From Vitrella brassicaformis (taxonomy: Eukaryota > Sar > Vitrellaceae): a stretch of 55,525 bases of DNA. The notes beneath the pieces are model-generated. The model saw nothing but the letters and a program-made list of their open reading frames with translations, did not search any database and had not been told where the DNA came from. The position numbers were made by a program, and so were the translations under genes. The stretch covers positions 1-55,525 of the forward strand of contig CDMY01000539.1 in assembly GCA_001179505.1 (NCBI GenBank). Reading direction: 5' to 3'. How positions within the stretch are numbered: the first letter of the stretch is position 1; each line of letters begins with the position of its first letter. Shown piece by piece: positions 23,501 through 35,628 of this stretch.

Positions 23501-24542
23501 CTGACTGAGAGAGGAGGGAAACGGGGAGCAGCGAGGCGGCTTAGGTTTTGACTGTTTAATCTCTTCTTTTCCCTTCTTTACTTTCTGCTCCCATACACAC
23601 ACGCGGCGGGAGAAAGATCGATGGAGAAGAGGCCAGTGCTGCATGCGCCATGGTGGTGATGTCTTGTGTGGTTGTGTGGCGTCTATGTTTTTTCGTGCGA
23701 GGCATTGGGGATGATGCCCTCTTGACGGCCCTTCCCTCCCTCCCTCTATCCATTTCTTCTGAGGGCGCGGCGGTCTCACATTACTTCTGGTTTTCCTCTG
23801 CCAGCCACACATTGATTAGACTTTGGTGTGGCGTTGGGTGCGGGAGTGCGTGTGGCTGTCATGTCATGTGATGTCATGTGTGTGCACTGATGTGTGCTGT
23901 GCACAGAGATCGACCATGTGTTGCGAGCCGAGTCGAGTCGAGAAGTGAGAGGGAGGCAGCAGACATTTGTTTGTGTGCGTGGCACAGGCGGGCCGAGACG
24001 AGCAATGTGTGTGGTTTGAATCGTGGCATCACAAATCTCAAGTATGTCACATAACGCACACAAACATCTCAAAACTGGATACAGACAGAGAGGGAGAGGG
24101 AGAGGGAGAGGGAGAAAGAGGAGACTCAGAAAGGTCGGTCGAGAGTCAGACGCAGCAGACGCCCACCAGCCATCAGACGTGCACATGAAGGCGTCGAATC
24201 TGGCCGCCAGGCGATTCAAGTCACCCAGCCGCCCCCGGCCGCCGCTGCGGGGGTCAGGGTCAGATGGGTCAATCGAGGATTTAAAAGCAGCAAACACCCA
24301 CATGCGCTCAGCAGCCCCCATTGCCCAACCCCCACGCACATCGATATGTCCCGCCACCCTCCCCACCCTCCCATCCGACCAGCCGGCTCGCGACGCATCG
24401 CAGCACCGACAGACAGACAGACAGACAGACGGTGAGGTGCCTGATGCGGATACACCAAACAAGGTGAGGGAGGGGAGAGCAGACGTGGACAGACTTCCCC
24501 CTCCCCTCATGTGTCGTCTTCGTACCTGTATCTATTGCAATG
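23501..24542. other. Intergenic region between the small membrane protein and copy B
   Basis: No exon that I can support. The last 150 bases (about 24,390-24,500) resemble the sequence just downstream of copy E (about 48,370-48,490), so the 3' flank was duplicated along with the genes. A GACA run lies at 24,410-24,430. Confidence 0.55.
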
Positions 24543-25819
24543 TCAGATGTTTGGCAGTAGCCGCCGCACAGCGTCGCCCATCTTGTTGTGGGCGATGTCG
24601 ACTGCCCGCTGGAAGGCAGCAGGGCCGCTGCCGCCCGGCTGGGGCGCCTCGCTGGTGCGGAGGGAGAAGAATGCCTCCTCATCACGCCTCCTCATCACGC
24701 CACCTTATCATCCTGATGTATGCCATGAATTCGTCGCCCTCCCTGTCGCCACACAGTATGACGAGTCGGTATGAGTGGTGGTCGTAGTAGTCTTTGTAGT
24801 CGATGGTGCGGCAGCCCCACACGGGCGGCTGCTGGCGGATCAGGTCACCGATGCGGTTACACACAACAGAGGGCGGAGTGCCTGTCCGATACGACACCAA
24901 ATGCGACGACGACGGCAATGCCAACCTGAAAGAGCAGCGAGGCAAAAGGCAGACAACACGCCAGATTGCTGTGTCGTGTTCTCCCATTTGAGTCGCTGCT
25001 CACATGTTGATGACCATCTCACGGAAGCTGCCATGCCGGTTACCAGACTTGTAAACCGAATCTGCAGACACAGACACACAGCGGCAGACACCATCCATGT
25101 CAAGTTGCCTCTCCTGTGGTGCTGTGCCCTCTCTCTCTTGCAGTGTTGGCACGGGGGATCGGCCGCATCGAATCGATATCTGGCCGGCACCGTCTGCTGT
25201 GTGTCCACCACCACGTCCCACTCGCCCAGCTCGTCCCGCCCGTCGGCATTGCGCGTCAGCTGCATATTGTCGCCCAGTCGGTGGCTGAAGAGGCTGTACT
25301 GGCGGATGGCCTCTGGGCGGCTGAGGTAGAGGTCCTTGTCGGCCGTCACCTGCTGCACGTCAGCCGATGTGATGATGAGTGGGAGGGACGCCAGACGGCC
25401 ACTGCTCCTGGCCAGGCGCAGGATCGGCTTGTTGCCCGCCCACTGCCCGCCCTTGACCAGCACCCACCACAGGCTCTCCAGAAACCCCCGTTGGGTCAGC
25501 TGCTGCTGCCCGGCCCCTCCCTGCTGCTGCTGCTGGGTGGTGTTGGTGTTGTGGTCATACGTCAGCACGCCGTCGATCTGTTGCTCGCGCAGCAGTCGGT
25601 CGATGCGCTGTTTGATGGCCTCGTCCGACAGCAACTGGAGCGCCTCATCTCCGAGACTATGCTGCTCGACGAAGGCGTTGAGGAGGGCCGGTGGGCAGCG
25701 GGCGACCAAACAGGGAGGCAGCAGTCAGTCACGATGTGCTGTGCGGCCTTTGTGCTCTCTGTACTCTCTGTGCTCACCGGTGGATGAGTGTTATGGCCAG
25801 ATGAGCTCGACGATGCCAT
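24543..25819 (-). pseudogene. Family copy B, truncated and frameshifted
   Basis: Copy B starts with the family exon 1 (MASSSSSGHNTHPP at 25,819) and the usual donor. The Tudor-knot-like exon and exon 3 are missing, and no acceptor joins exon 1 in frame to the next coding part, which begins near 25,709 (VARCPPALLNAFVEQHS). From there the frame matches copy A closely: EQQIDGVLTYD, a Gln/Gly-rich tract, RGFLESLWWVLVKGGQWAGN. Exons 5-6 follow. In exon 6 a 13-base tandem duplication at 24,673-24,698 shifts the frame and gives a TGA at 24,682. With one unit only, the frame would run on to a TGA at 24,543-24,545, the family end. Because both lesions are local and specific, I regard this as a pseudogene. 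Confidence 0.7.
24673..24698. repeat. 13-base tandem duplication
   Basis: Two adjacent GCCTCCTCATCAC units within exon 6 of copy B. Copies A, C and D have no second unit at this place. Confidence 0.85.
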
Positions 25820-26228
25820 CGTTGTGATGATGCAGCAGTGGCGGAGATTTCCAGTCACTCGAAGACGACAGTTTCCGCCGACTGGAGATCTCTCCACTCA
25901 CACAAACGGCACGTCACCGGCTTTTTTTGAGTCAAGCCGTTTGCAAGCTACCGGGCCCCACTCTTCCTCCAAACAGAGACTCTATTTCGATCTACTTCGA
26001 TCCACTTCTGGCTCGCTTCCTGTGTCTCCCCATGACCCTAACACAGATCAGAGGTGTCCTCAAAGCGACGTCCCCTTCTCCAGCATCGATTCGATCTCTC
26101 TCGCGAGCTTCAAACATCCTGCGGCCTTTGTGGCTCGCGGGAACACGACACTCAAGCCGATCTCTCTTGATGCGGCGATGACACCAAGCCTCTTCATCGC
26201 CGTGTCTCTCAAGCCTCTTCATCGCAAC
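25820..26228. other. Rearranged spacer between copies B and C
   Basis: The part next to copy B is the family's shared upstream block, on the minus strand. Beyond it lie short repeated phrases such as TCTTCATCGCCGTGTC and a GCGAGCTTCAAA motif at about 26,103-26,114. No exon is seen. Confidence 0.5.
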
Positions 26229-26375
26229 GATGGCATCGTCGAGCTCTTCGGGGCAAATGACTCATCCACAGGTGAGAGCAGAACAGCACACGACCACACA
26301 GCACAGACGCGCACGGCTGATCTGTCCCGCAGGCGGCTGTCGGTGCATCGCCGTGTCGGTATCTCGCGAGAGAGA
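26229..26375 (+). pseudogene. Stray exon 1 and start of exon 2 of a copy-E-like gene
   Basis: About 145 bases match 46,477-46,622 of copy E almost perfectly: the ATG exon (MASSSSSGQMTHPQ), its intron and the first bases of exon 2. The match stops after CGGTATC. Its orientation is opposite to what the neighbouring inverted duplication predicts, so this piece was flipped and cut from its gene. Confidence 0.8.
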
Positions 26376-26700
26376 TCAGCACTCTTCATCGCCGTGTCGG
26401 TGCTTCAAGCCTTCTCTCTTGCGATAGGACGAGATCTGCACTCACTGGAACACGACAGTTTCCGCCAACCGGAGGTCTGTCCTCTCACACAAACGGCACG
26501 CCAGCGGCTGCGCTCAAAAGCGAAGCCGTCGACTTCTCCTCTGGAAGGGGGTCGATCACGCGAGCTCAAAGAGGGGAGGCGCATTCTGCGGCTTTTGGCG
26601 TCAGGCAGACGAGGCCATCGCTCAGAGGACTCCCTCTCTGTCCCGCACGACAGAAATCTCATCGCACCTCTGCCGTGTTCGTCGTGAGCCCTCCCGTTGG
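26376..26700. promoter_or_regulatory. Duplicated promoter region upstream of copy C
   Basis: The sequence is the reverse complement of the D/E divergent promoter (about 46,240-46,475). It includes the GGCGGAAACTGTCG block on the minus strand and the GCGAGCTCAAAGAGGGGAGG motif at 26,560-26,579. One half of the original head-to-head gene pair (the E side) is lost here. Confidence 0.6.
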
Positions 26701-29416
26701 CGGAGTGCTGCGCGGCGTTGTGACTGATTGGCTCATTGACTCATCGGCTGACTGATTTGCTTGTCGGACGTTCGCTGCCCTCTCACCGGTAAGCACAGCA
26801 CGACAGATGACAGACAGACAGACAGACAGACAGACGTGTGAACGGCACACTCACTGCGCCACTGTGTGTGTGGTGGTCTTCAGGCGTCGTGTGGGCTGCC
26901 GTGAGCACAGCGGGCGGCGGTATGTCCAGCACATCGGCATCAGCTGCTGCCGCAGGTGGGCTGACTCACTGAGTGGGAGAGGGAGGGGAGGGCTAACCTG
27001 TGTGTGGTGTGGTGTGTGTTGGCCAGGTGGTGGTGGAGGTACCGGTGTGTTTGGAGTCAATGACGTCAATCACAGCGCCACACACGACGATGAGCAGTCG
27101 GTGAGCCATGGTGCCGCCGCACAAGCAAAGATCGTCATGGACTCGTCTGTCTGGTTCTCGTGAGTGATGATGTTGTGTGCCGTGTGTACCTGCCGGCATC
27201 GCCTCCTTTTGCAGAAGTCGTCTGATCTGTTGGCGTGCATGGTGAAGTTGCACCATCAAGTAGGTGGCTTGGCTGCAGGCTCAGACGAGAGGACATGTGG
27301 GCAGACAGTGGCGGGTGTGACGTGTCATGTGTGTCGTGCGTGCGGTGTGTGCAGATGGGCGACTCGATCAGATATCTCGCTGCCAAGGTGTGTCAGTGGG
27401 TCGACAAATGGCTGACTGAGCACACATCACATGGTGTGTCATTGCTCACTCCCTCCTTCTTTTGTATGTGTGTGGTTTGTGGCTGTATGTGCAGGGGTCT
27501 GTCGTTGAGAGTCACCTGTCGATGCTGGAGAGAGCCATCGCAGACACCTCGAGTGCACTCGGCCGACTCAATGGACTGGCACTGGTACGCACACACGCAT
27601 GCATCACTCATCCGCCCTCCGGCTTTTCCTTTTTATGCTCTGGTGTGTGTGTGGCTCAGTTGGAGGGCCACTTCAAGAACTTCGCATTTGTCCCTCCAGA
27701 CGATGAGGTCGAGGAGGGGTGGAGAAGGATCGAACCCCTCTTCGCAGAGGTACGTGCATCGGACCCACCGATGCGATGGACGCACACCGACATTGTGGCC
27801 ACTGACCTGCCTCATCTGATCTGATCTGCAGGAGTCGTCCAGCAATGGGGATCTCTCTGACCACTCATCCGACGCAGTCGACTCGCAGACAGAGACGGTG
27901 GCACAGGTAGGTACGAAGCCACGTATTCCGTATGTGTGTGTGTATCTTCTTTCTTATTGCATCGCGTCGCTTCTTTTGCTTCAGGGCCGTAGCAGCCGAT
28001 TTGCCGACAAGGCCGTCACTGATGAGACCACTAAGGCTACAAAGACACAGAAGAAGGTACGACAGCTGAGCTGCTACACCGTGCTGCCGACATCATGACG
28101 GCCGACGTATGCTGCGCTGCGCGTGCCATTCGTTGTCTGTCAGGCTCATTTGGTTGGGTTTGAGTTCGTGCGGCAGCTATACACCCTGCCCGAGGCCCTC
28201 ATGCACGACACACTCCTCCCCCTCATCCACCAGCACCCCCACACCGCACTCGCCAAGGTCAGCAGTGCCCTCTGCTGCACCTCACCGGCAGTCGGCAGCG
28301 CCGTCGCGGCCGCCCTCATCCCACAAATCGACAGCATCATCCAGCGCGACGGCCTCAGCGGCGTCACCAGCTACACCCAGATCCGTCGGCACCTGCAGCG
28401 GCAGCGGGTCGGGCGATGGATGTGTGTCGGCCATTCCGATTGATCCGCTTGCACTACCTGATGCTGACGGGGGGCGACTGGCGGGGCAACGTGCCGCTGC
28501 TGCGGCTGGCCAAGAGCTGTGGACGACTGCAGCAGCTGCCCATCAAGCTGACGGGCGACGATCTGCAGCACGTGGGCAGCAAGGCCGTCGTCGACAGCCG
28601 GCCGCCCAGCATGAGGCAATACGCCCTCTTCAGCCACCGACTGAGCGAGGGGATGCAGCTGACGCGGGATGCCAACGGGGAGGACGAGCTGGGCGTGCGT
28701 GAGGTGACGGTGCACAGCGATGCGGCCGATCCCCCGTGCCGACGTGAGAGATGGGAGGGCAAACCACCACAGGAGAGCCAACTTGACATGGATGGTGTCT
28801 GCCGCTGTGGGTGTGGGTGTGTCTGCAGACGATGCTCTCGAGTATGGCAGCTGCAGAGGACTGATCATCAAGGAGTATGCAGCGACTGAAATGAGAGAAG
28901 ACGACACAGCAATGTGTCGAGTTGTGTCTGCCTTTTCCCTCGTTGCTCTTTCAGGTTGGCATGGCTGTCGTCGTGTCGGGTGTCGTATCACTGGTGGGAT
29001 CCGCCCTCTCCTGAGATTGATCACATCGCTGGCCTGACCAGCCGCCGCCCATTGGGGCTGCCGCACCATCGGCTACCACGACGGCACCATTTCATACCGG
29101 CTCGTCATACTGTGTGGCGACCAGGAGGGTGACGACTTTGCGGCATACATCATCATGACCAGGTGGCCTGATAGGTCGGCATCCATCTCCCTCCGCACCA
29201 GCGAGGCGCCCCAGCAGGGCGTCAGTGGCCCTGCTGCCTTCCAGCGGGCAGTCGACATCGCCCACAAGAAGATGGGCGACGCCATCACAGTACTCCCAAA
29301 GGTCAACGAGGCCATCAACACAGGTACACACGCACGAGAACACCACGTGAGCCCAACACAAGAGTGAGACTGTCTCTTGTTTCATGACTGCAGCTGGCGG
29401 GATGGCGTCGACGTGA
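26640..29416 (+). pseudogene. Family copy C (Gly/Ala-rich helical N-terminus, F-box-like), frame-disrupted
   Basis: Copy C pairs with copy D. A leader exon, probably untranslated, ends in CTCACCG|GTAAGC at 26,790. Coding likely starts at ATG 26,922 (MSSTSASAAAAG), then a series of small exons: GGGTGVFGVNDVNH, SSDLLACMVKLHH, MGDSIRYLAAK, GSVVESHLSMLERA, LEGHFKNFAFVPP, and two more not found in D. A larger exon from 28,144 has the F-box-like part (LPEALMHDTLLPLI). The frame shifts near 28,405-28,420, between the F-box-like part and RLIRLHYLMLTGGDW, and again near 29,045 in the C-terminal exon, where four bases are missing around PPLWDGC. The last exon gives a short AGGMAST tail before TGA. Sequence errors could explain one shift, but two suggest decay. 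Confidence 0.6.
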
Positions 29417-29770
29417 CTGACATGGACTTGGGCGGCGGCACACACGAAGACATCGGAAGTAGCTGACGTGCAATGGGGCGGCAGAGGGGAGGCCGCGAGA
29501 TGGACCGACCGACTGGACTGCCTTCATCCGGTGTCTGTGGTGTGTTGGAATCCCTGTCTTTTTTACTTCCTCGTGTGTCGATGCGGTGCGTCTGCTTATC
29601 TGTCTGTCTGTTTGGGTGGACATACACCGCATGAACCGACTGGGTGAGTGGCCGGACTGCCTCTCTGCACGAGCATCCTTTGAATCGATGGATGACACAC
29701 ACCGAATGTCAATCTGAGTCTGTCAGTCTCTGTCGCGACACCACACACACACACAGCTTCCCGCCCTCGC
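26640..29770. repeat. Inverted segmental duplication, left arm
   Basis: This block, from the promoter through copy C and about 350 bases beyond, is matched in reverse complement by about 43,470-46,260 (copy D). Exons, introns and the 3' flank (a stretch reading MNRLGEWPDCL on this strand) all correspond. The arms are separated by about 13.7 kb holding the fumarase, the polycystin-like gene and the secreted-protein gene. Confidence 0.8.
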
Positions 29771-29909
29771 AAAAAGCAGGCAATATCTCTCACGGTCTGT
29801 CTGTCTGTCTGTTTGTTGTGTTTGTTACCCTACTAGAAGCTGCACACTGCACATACATACACCCATACGCCCCCTCTCAATTGCTCCCGCCCCTCGAACC
29901 ATCCGATCA
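29417..29909. other. 3' flank of copy C up to fumarase
   Basis: Up to about 29,770 it matches the 3' flank of copy D. The phrase MNRLGEWPDCL ... ARASFESMDD is open in both copies and could be a lost or alternative last exon, but I see no acceptor that joins it. The rest is spacer between convergent genes. Confidence 0.5.
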
Positions 29910-32763
29910 TCAGCCGAGCCATTTGGTGAAGAAGTCGTTGCCCCTGTCGTCCACAACGATAAAGGCCGGGAAGTTCTCCACCTCTATTTTCCACACAGCC
30001 TGCACACATCGCATCCATTCCACCCAGAGAGAGAGAGCGGCATTCTGCGTGGCCGGGCCGTGTGTGCGCAAACACATACACACCTCCATGCCGAGCTCTT
30101 CGTATTCCACCACCTCCACCTTCTTGATGCAGTTCTGCGCCAATATCGCCGCAGGGCCGCCGATGCTGCCCAGATAAAACCCACCATGCTGCTTGCACGC
30201 CTTGGACACCTGCACAACACCCACCAAACCATCACACCACACCGCTCTCTGTCCTGCGTGCTTGTGAGGGCGTTGTAATGTACCTCCTTGCTCCTGTTGC
30301 CCTTGGCAAGGGTTATCATAGACCCGCCGGCAGCCATGAATGGCCCCACATAAGAGTCCATCCGGCCAGCAGTGGTCGGGCCAAACGAACCAGACGCATA
30401 ACCAGCAGGCGTCTTGGCCGGCCCTGCATAGTAGATGGGATGGTTCTTGATGTAGTCGGGCAGCGCTCCCTCTTTCTGCAGCCGCTCGTTGAGTTTGGCG
30501 TGGGCGATGTCCCGCGCCACAACGAGGGTGCCCGTCAACGATAGACGCGTCTTGATCGGGTACCTGCCAGCCACCATAAAGCGACGAAAGCAATGAGCCA
30601 ATGGGTGGCTGATTTTGCGTGTGTTGGGAGGGGAGGGTGGTGTATCTGTCTTTACTTGCTGAGTTGCGCAAGGACTTCCGTCATGGGGCGGTTGAGGTCC
30701 ACCTGCACCACCTCCCCACCTACATGCACAAATACACACACTTGCAAGTGCGCATTGCGAGAAGACACATGGGTGGATTGCAGACTGACCAGAGCCCAGA
30801 GACTGCTCCGTGACGTCAGGGAGATACTGTCCTGGGTTCTCTTCCAATTGCTCAAGGAACACTGACACACACACAAATACACACACAGAGGGAGACAGCG
30901 GTGTGTTGGTATCAGCCACGCGTGCAGCCAACCAGAATATTCACTGACCTCCTTCGTCGGTGATCTTGCCGATGGCCTGTCTGTCTGCCGAGCATGACAC
31001 GCCGATGCCGACTGGGCAGGACGCGCCGTGCCGCGGCAGCCGGATGACCCGCACGTCATGGCAGAAGTACTTGCCGCCGAACTGGGCACCGATGCCCATG
31101 TTCTGACATATCTGACATACACACCATCACACACATACGGATGTCGACGGAGGGATGTCTTGGTAAGTCGGTGGGGCGGGTGGGTGGGTGACCTTGTGCA
31201 CACGCTCTTCCCACTCCAGGTCTCTGAATGCCCGACCGTGCTCATTGCCAGAGGTGGCCAGACCGTCGTAATACCTGATAGACACACAGACAAACAGACA
31301 CATGGACAAGTGAAATGGACGGATAGCCTCCCATTTGTGTTGACAAAGATCTGCCCATACCTGCAGCTGGCCATCTTGACGGTCTTGAGGGTCATCTCGG
31401 CAGACAAACCGCCTGCACACACGCCGAAGTGGCATTTCAGCAGGCAGCCCTGTAGGATGTGTCACATACCGATGACGATGGCCAGGTGGTAGGGCGGGCA
31501 TGCGGCCGTCCCGATCGTCTTGATCTTCTCCTCCAGAAACATGGCCAAGCTGTCAGGGTTCAACAAGGCCTGCACGCACACAGTCACCACAGCTCGTTCT
31601 CTATCTAGCTGTCACCGATCCACCCTTGACTCACTTTGGTTTGCTGGAAAAGGAACGTCTTGTTCGCCGAGCCGCCCCCCTTGGCGATGAAGAGGAAGTT
31701 GTAGGCGTTACCTTTGCTGGCGTACAGCTCGATCTGTGCTGGCAGGTTCGTCTTGGTGTTTGCCTCCGTGAACATGTCCTTGGGCGACACCTGAGAGTAT
31801 CTACCACCACACGCACAGCAGACAGCAATACTTGGATCTCCCTCTCTGCTGCGTCTCTTGTGTGTCGGCGATCGGCGCACCTGAGATTGGACATAGTGTA
31901 GGCGTCATAGACGCCTTTGCTGATGTGGGACTCGTCCTCGTCGTCGGTGATGACGCGGGAGCCGCGCTTTCCAATAACGATGGCGGTGCCTGCACCACGC
32001 ACACACCATACAGACACCTTTGAGAACACCACGAGTCAATCACCACTTCCGTGTCGGTTCTCAAAGGTTGATCTGACCGGTGTCCTGGCAGCCCGGCAGC
32101 ACTCGCCCAGCAGCGATGTTGGCATTTTTCAAGAGCTCAAGTGCAACAAACCTGAGCACACACACACACACAACCCAAAAAGGCCGATGGAGAGATAGGA
32201 CTTGATCACTGCTGCAGTCGCCTACCTGTCGTTGTCTGATGATTCTGGGTCCTTGAGTATGTTGGCCAGCTGCTGCAGGTGACCCGGCCGCAGCAGATGA
32301 GATATGTCAATCATCCCCTGACGAGTCAACTGAACACGTACAATATACAGCATTCAGCAGACAGACAGACAGACAGACACACAGACAGTCACGCATCAAG
32401 AGCAATCCAGCAATCAGTGATTGAACATTCATTCTGCCTCACTCAGCTGACTCACTGACTCACTGACTCACTGACTCACTCACTGCTTCCCTCACTGCTT
32501 CACTCACTGCTTCACTCGCGCACCTGTGTGAGCACCCATGGCTGCACATGGAGGTAGCTGTGGCCATCCAGGTTCACCCTCGACACTCCATCGCCCGTCA
32601 GCTTCTTGAGCGGCACACTCAAAGGCGTCACCTGCTCAAACACGTCCTGATAAGTGAACGGCGCCGGGCCAGACGCCGCCGCCGCGAAAGCACGGACACA
32701 CCTGAAGGGCAGAACGGCCCGCACAGATGACCGCAGTGGAGCTGCGTGGCGTAGAAGACTCAT
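29910..32763 (-). CDS. Fumarate hydratase, class I (4Fe-4S), mitochondrial type
   Basis: About 14 exons encode some 577 residues. It catalyses the reversible hydration of fumarate to malate in the TCA cycle. The N-terminus [20 protein letters not shown] is Arg/Ser/Ala-rich with no acidic residues, a typical mitochondrial presequence. Family motifs are intact: [19 protein letters not shown] with the first cluster Cys, [17 protein letters not shown] with the second, and [19 protein letters not shown] with the third. The C-terminal domain has [34 protein letters not shown] and [13 protein letters not shown]. Class I is the oxygen-sensitive form found in bacteria and many protists including apicomplexans. 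The ATG at 32,763 is the only in-frame start ahead of the leader. The 5' end faces the polycystin-like gene across about 165 bases. Confidence 0.95.
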
Positions 32764-32927
32764 TGCGGCTGCAGCTGCCGTGTGAAAGTCGTCTTCCCTT
32801 CTTTCGTGCGAGCTGTAAGGGCAGAGATCGCGAGCTCAAAGTGGGGCCCACCTCTCCCCTCAGCCCCCTACCTCTCCTGTCATCCCTCTCGTTTGAGAGG
32901 AAGGCATGCTTTGATCTCCCCACTGCG
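32764..32927. promoter_or_regulatory. Divergent promoter, fumarase / polycystin-like receptor
   Basis: Two motif copies, GTGCGAGCTGTAAGG (32,806-32,820) and CGCGAGCTCAAAGTGGG (32,829-32,845), lie within 85 bases of the fumarase ATG. The start of the plus-strand gene is less certain, so the extent of the promoter on that side is open. Confidence 0.5.
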
Positions 32928-35592
32928 ATGTCCATCTTGTCTGCTCTGACAGCCGGTCATGACCATGGATCATGCATCAGACGATTGTTGCACGCATTTC
33001 TTTCCATTTCCTTCACCCGCAGGTCTTTTGCCGCTGCTCTGCCACGCGGCCAGCAACTATGGGACGCCCCTCTTCCCTGCCGAATGGATCATGCGACCTC
33101 GCTCTTGCTCGGTGCGCAGGGGCTTCTGCATCCCGGAGTGGACTTTTCCATGTCTGTGTGCCGTTGTTGTGCTCTCATGATGCAGTACTATTACATCAAC
33201 ACGGGCGTAATCCACAATTACGCAGATGCGGAGAGCTCCTGCTACAACACCCACACGGGACTCGCGGGCGACCTGGTCGGTCTTTGCCGCTGCCACTGGA
33301 CCGCTGCCAGTGGACTGCATGTGTTTGTCTGCTTGCCAATGTCATGCAGCTGATTGTGGACGACGCCTACGAAGCCCAATGGCTGGCCGAGCAGATCATT
33401 CTGGCGGGCAACGAGGAAGTCAGGTATTGGGTCAAGATGAAACGGGTGAGCCAGCTCTCACCTATGAGGAGACTAGCTGTGTGTGAGTGTTTTCGTCGTG
33501 TTTGCCCTCCCCTCCCTCTCTCCCTCCCTCAGAATGGCGCAGATCCCTCGGAGAAACCTGCTTTTCTCCCAGACATAGGAGGGACCAAAGCAGGTCTCTC
33601 ACACAGACAACAGGAGACGCAACCCAGTGTCCCTCTGTCTGTTGCCGCCCTCCGCATGTGTCAGACCGCCAAGGCTGGTATCCGGCTGGTGATTGGGCGT
33701 GGCAAGCGCCGTCTAGGGGCCTGTGGGACCTGACATGGCGGCCTAGAATGCCGTGGGACCACACACAGGATCACGGCATGGTCGAGGTCAGGCACGCGAA
33801 GTATGAGGAGCCTTTTCGTTTGGTCTTGAGATCACGCGAGCCTGCCAACAGCAATAGCGCCATCGTGAGCAACAACGGGAGGATGGGAAAGGCCGGGAGG
33901 CTTGCTTGCTGACCGATACTGTGTATGTGGCTGCATGCAGTGTGAGAAGAAAATAAGCGGCTGCAGTAAACAAACCAATCGAGCACAAACAAATTAATAT
34001 GGATCGGCTGCCCTTCTCCTTCCCATGCAGCCGATTTCCCAACGGTTATGATTACAACCGCTACGAGCTTTCCGGACCCCAACTCTCGAGAGATCGTTGT
34101 AACTCTGACCTTCTCGGATGACATCACCGACCTTACATTTCACAACTTCTCCGACTTGACAAGCTGGCAAACTGTCAGTGAAGGGAGCGCGGCGATCGAG
34201 GGCATCAACAAAACGAGCAGCAACGTGATAGTGGAGAGGCTGTGGGGTGTGCAGCCAGGATGGATCACGCTCCACGTGCCCAGCAATGCTTTCAACCGGA
34301 CGAGCGACGGGCTGCCTAACACTCCATCGAACAATCTCACAATCTACGGGGGTCTCGACGGCACGAGACACATGAATGTCTGTGTACTGGCTGTCTCTCT
34401 GTGTGCGTCTGCCAGGCTGCGACACTACATGGGGCTGGAAGAAGTCGGCGGCTGAAGATGCCATCGACAGTGCCTACTCTTGGTGGCAGTGCGGTCGGCA
34501 GTGTCAGGACAATCCCAGCTGTGAAATGTTTGTCTACGACGCCCAATCGGGCATCCCGGGCGGCGGCGGCGGGTCTCCATCCCCCTGTCGCCTTTACTAT
34601 GACAGAGACCCTGCCGATACGCCTGATCCGAATAAAATAACCAGCTACAGGGCATGCGGCATCAAAACAGGTCGGCAGCCGGAGAAAGACCAGAGAGACA
34701 TATTTCTCGCGGCTTCGCCTCTGATCTGCAGATACGAAACCGCCCAAGATATTCTTTGTGAGGAAGGTCATTGCCACTGGGAAGCGGAGGGAAGGCGGCC
34801 TTGTTAGGTACAACTACGAGAACCCCAACATCATCGACCTCCACACGGAGATACACTTCAGCGAAGCCGTCAGGAATCTCGATGTCTCGGATGTCACGCT
34901 CTCGTGGGCAAATGTGTCGGGCAGCGGCACGGCGAGCTTACCGTCGCTTCTGCAACTTGACGAGGTGCCGATTACCAAGCCTACTACATGGGACATACCA
35001 CTGACACCCGCCCCGACAAAGAAATACAATCTGACGGTGGGCGTATCCCACACAGGAGGCACACGCGGATCTCTGGTGCTCTACTATGTGTGTGTGTGGA
35101 CCGAACAGCTTCAGCTTCACAATTTGCTGTGGTTCACCGAGGGCAATTTCACCTTTCATCTCGACGGCTCTTCGGATATCGTCGATCTCTCGGGCAACCC
35201 CATCAACCCCTCTTACGAGCCCATCACGTTCATGCTGAGACCCCGCCGTGAGACACGGGACCTGCACACAGAAGAGGGACAGAAAAGACCAGGAAGAGCC
35301 TCAATCATTGTCTGCAATGGAACAATTGCAGCGTGTGACACAATGGAGAGATTAACGGACGTGATGCTGTGGCAAGGGGACCTGATCGGCCTGCAGTGGA
35401 AGGGCTTTACGTTTGACTCTTGCGCCACCAAATGCCGGATGACGCCAGGTGAGGAAAGCGTTTTCTTGAGGGATACACCGTTCTTTCTGCTGTCTTTTTG
35501 CTAGAGTGTGAGGCCTTTACATTCGACAAGGTGCATTCCGCCTGTTACCTTAAATGGGGCCCACTGGAGGTAGCAACCCAGATGCACACACA

Positions 35593-35628
<36 letters not shown>

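Noticed and set aside
24023-24787. Plus-strand open frame of about 250 codons over the end of copy B
   Set aside because: Antisense shadow of copy B exons joined to low-complexity flank.
26805-26835. Transposon ends at the GACA repeats near the duplicated genes
   Set aside because: Simple tetranucleotide repeats without terminal inverted repeats, target-site duplication or transposase.
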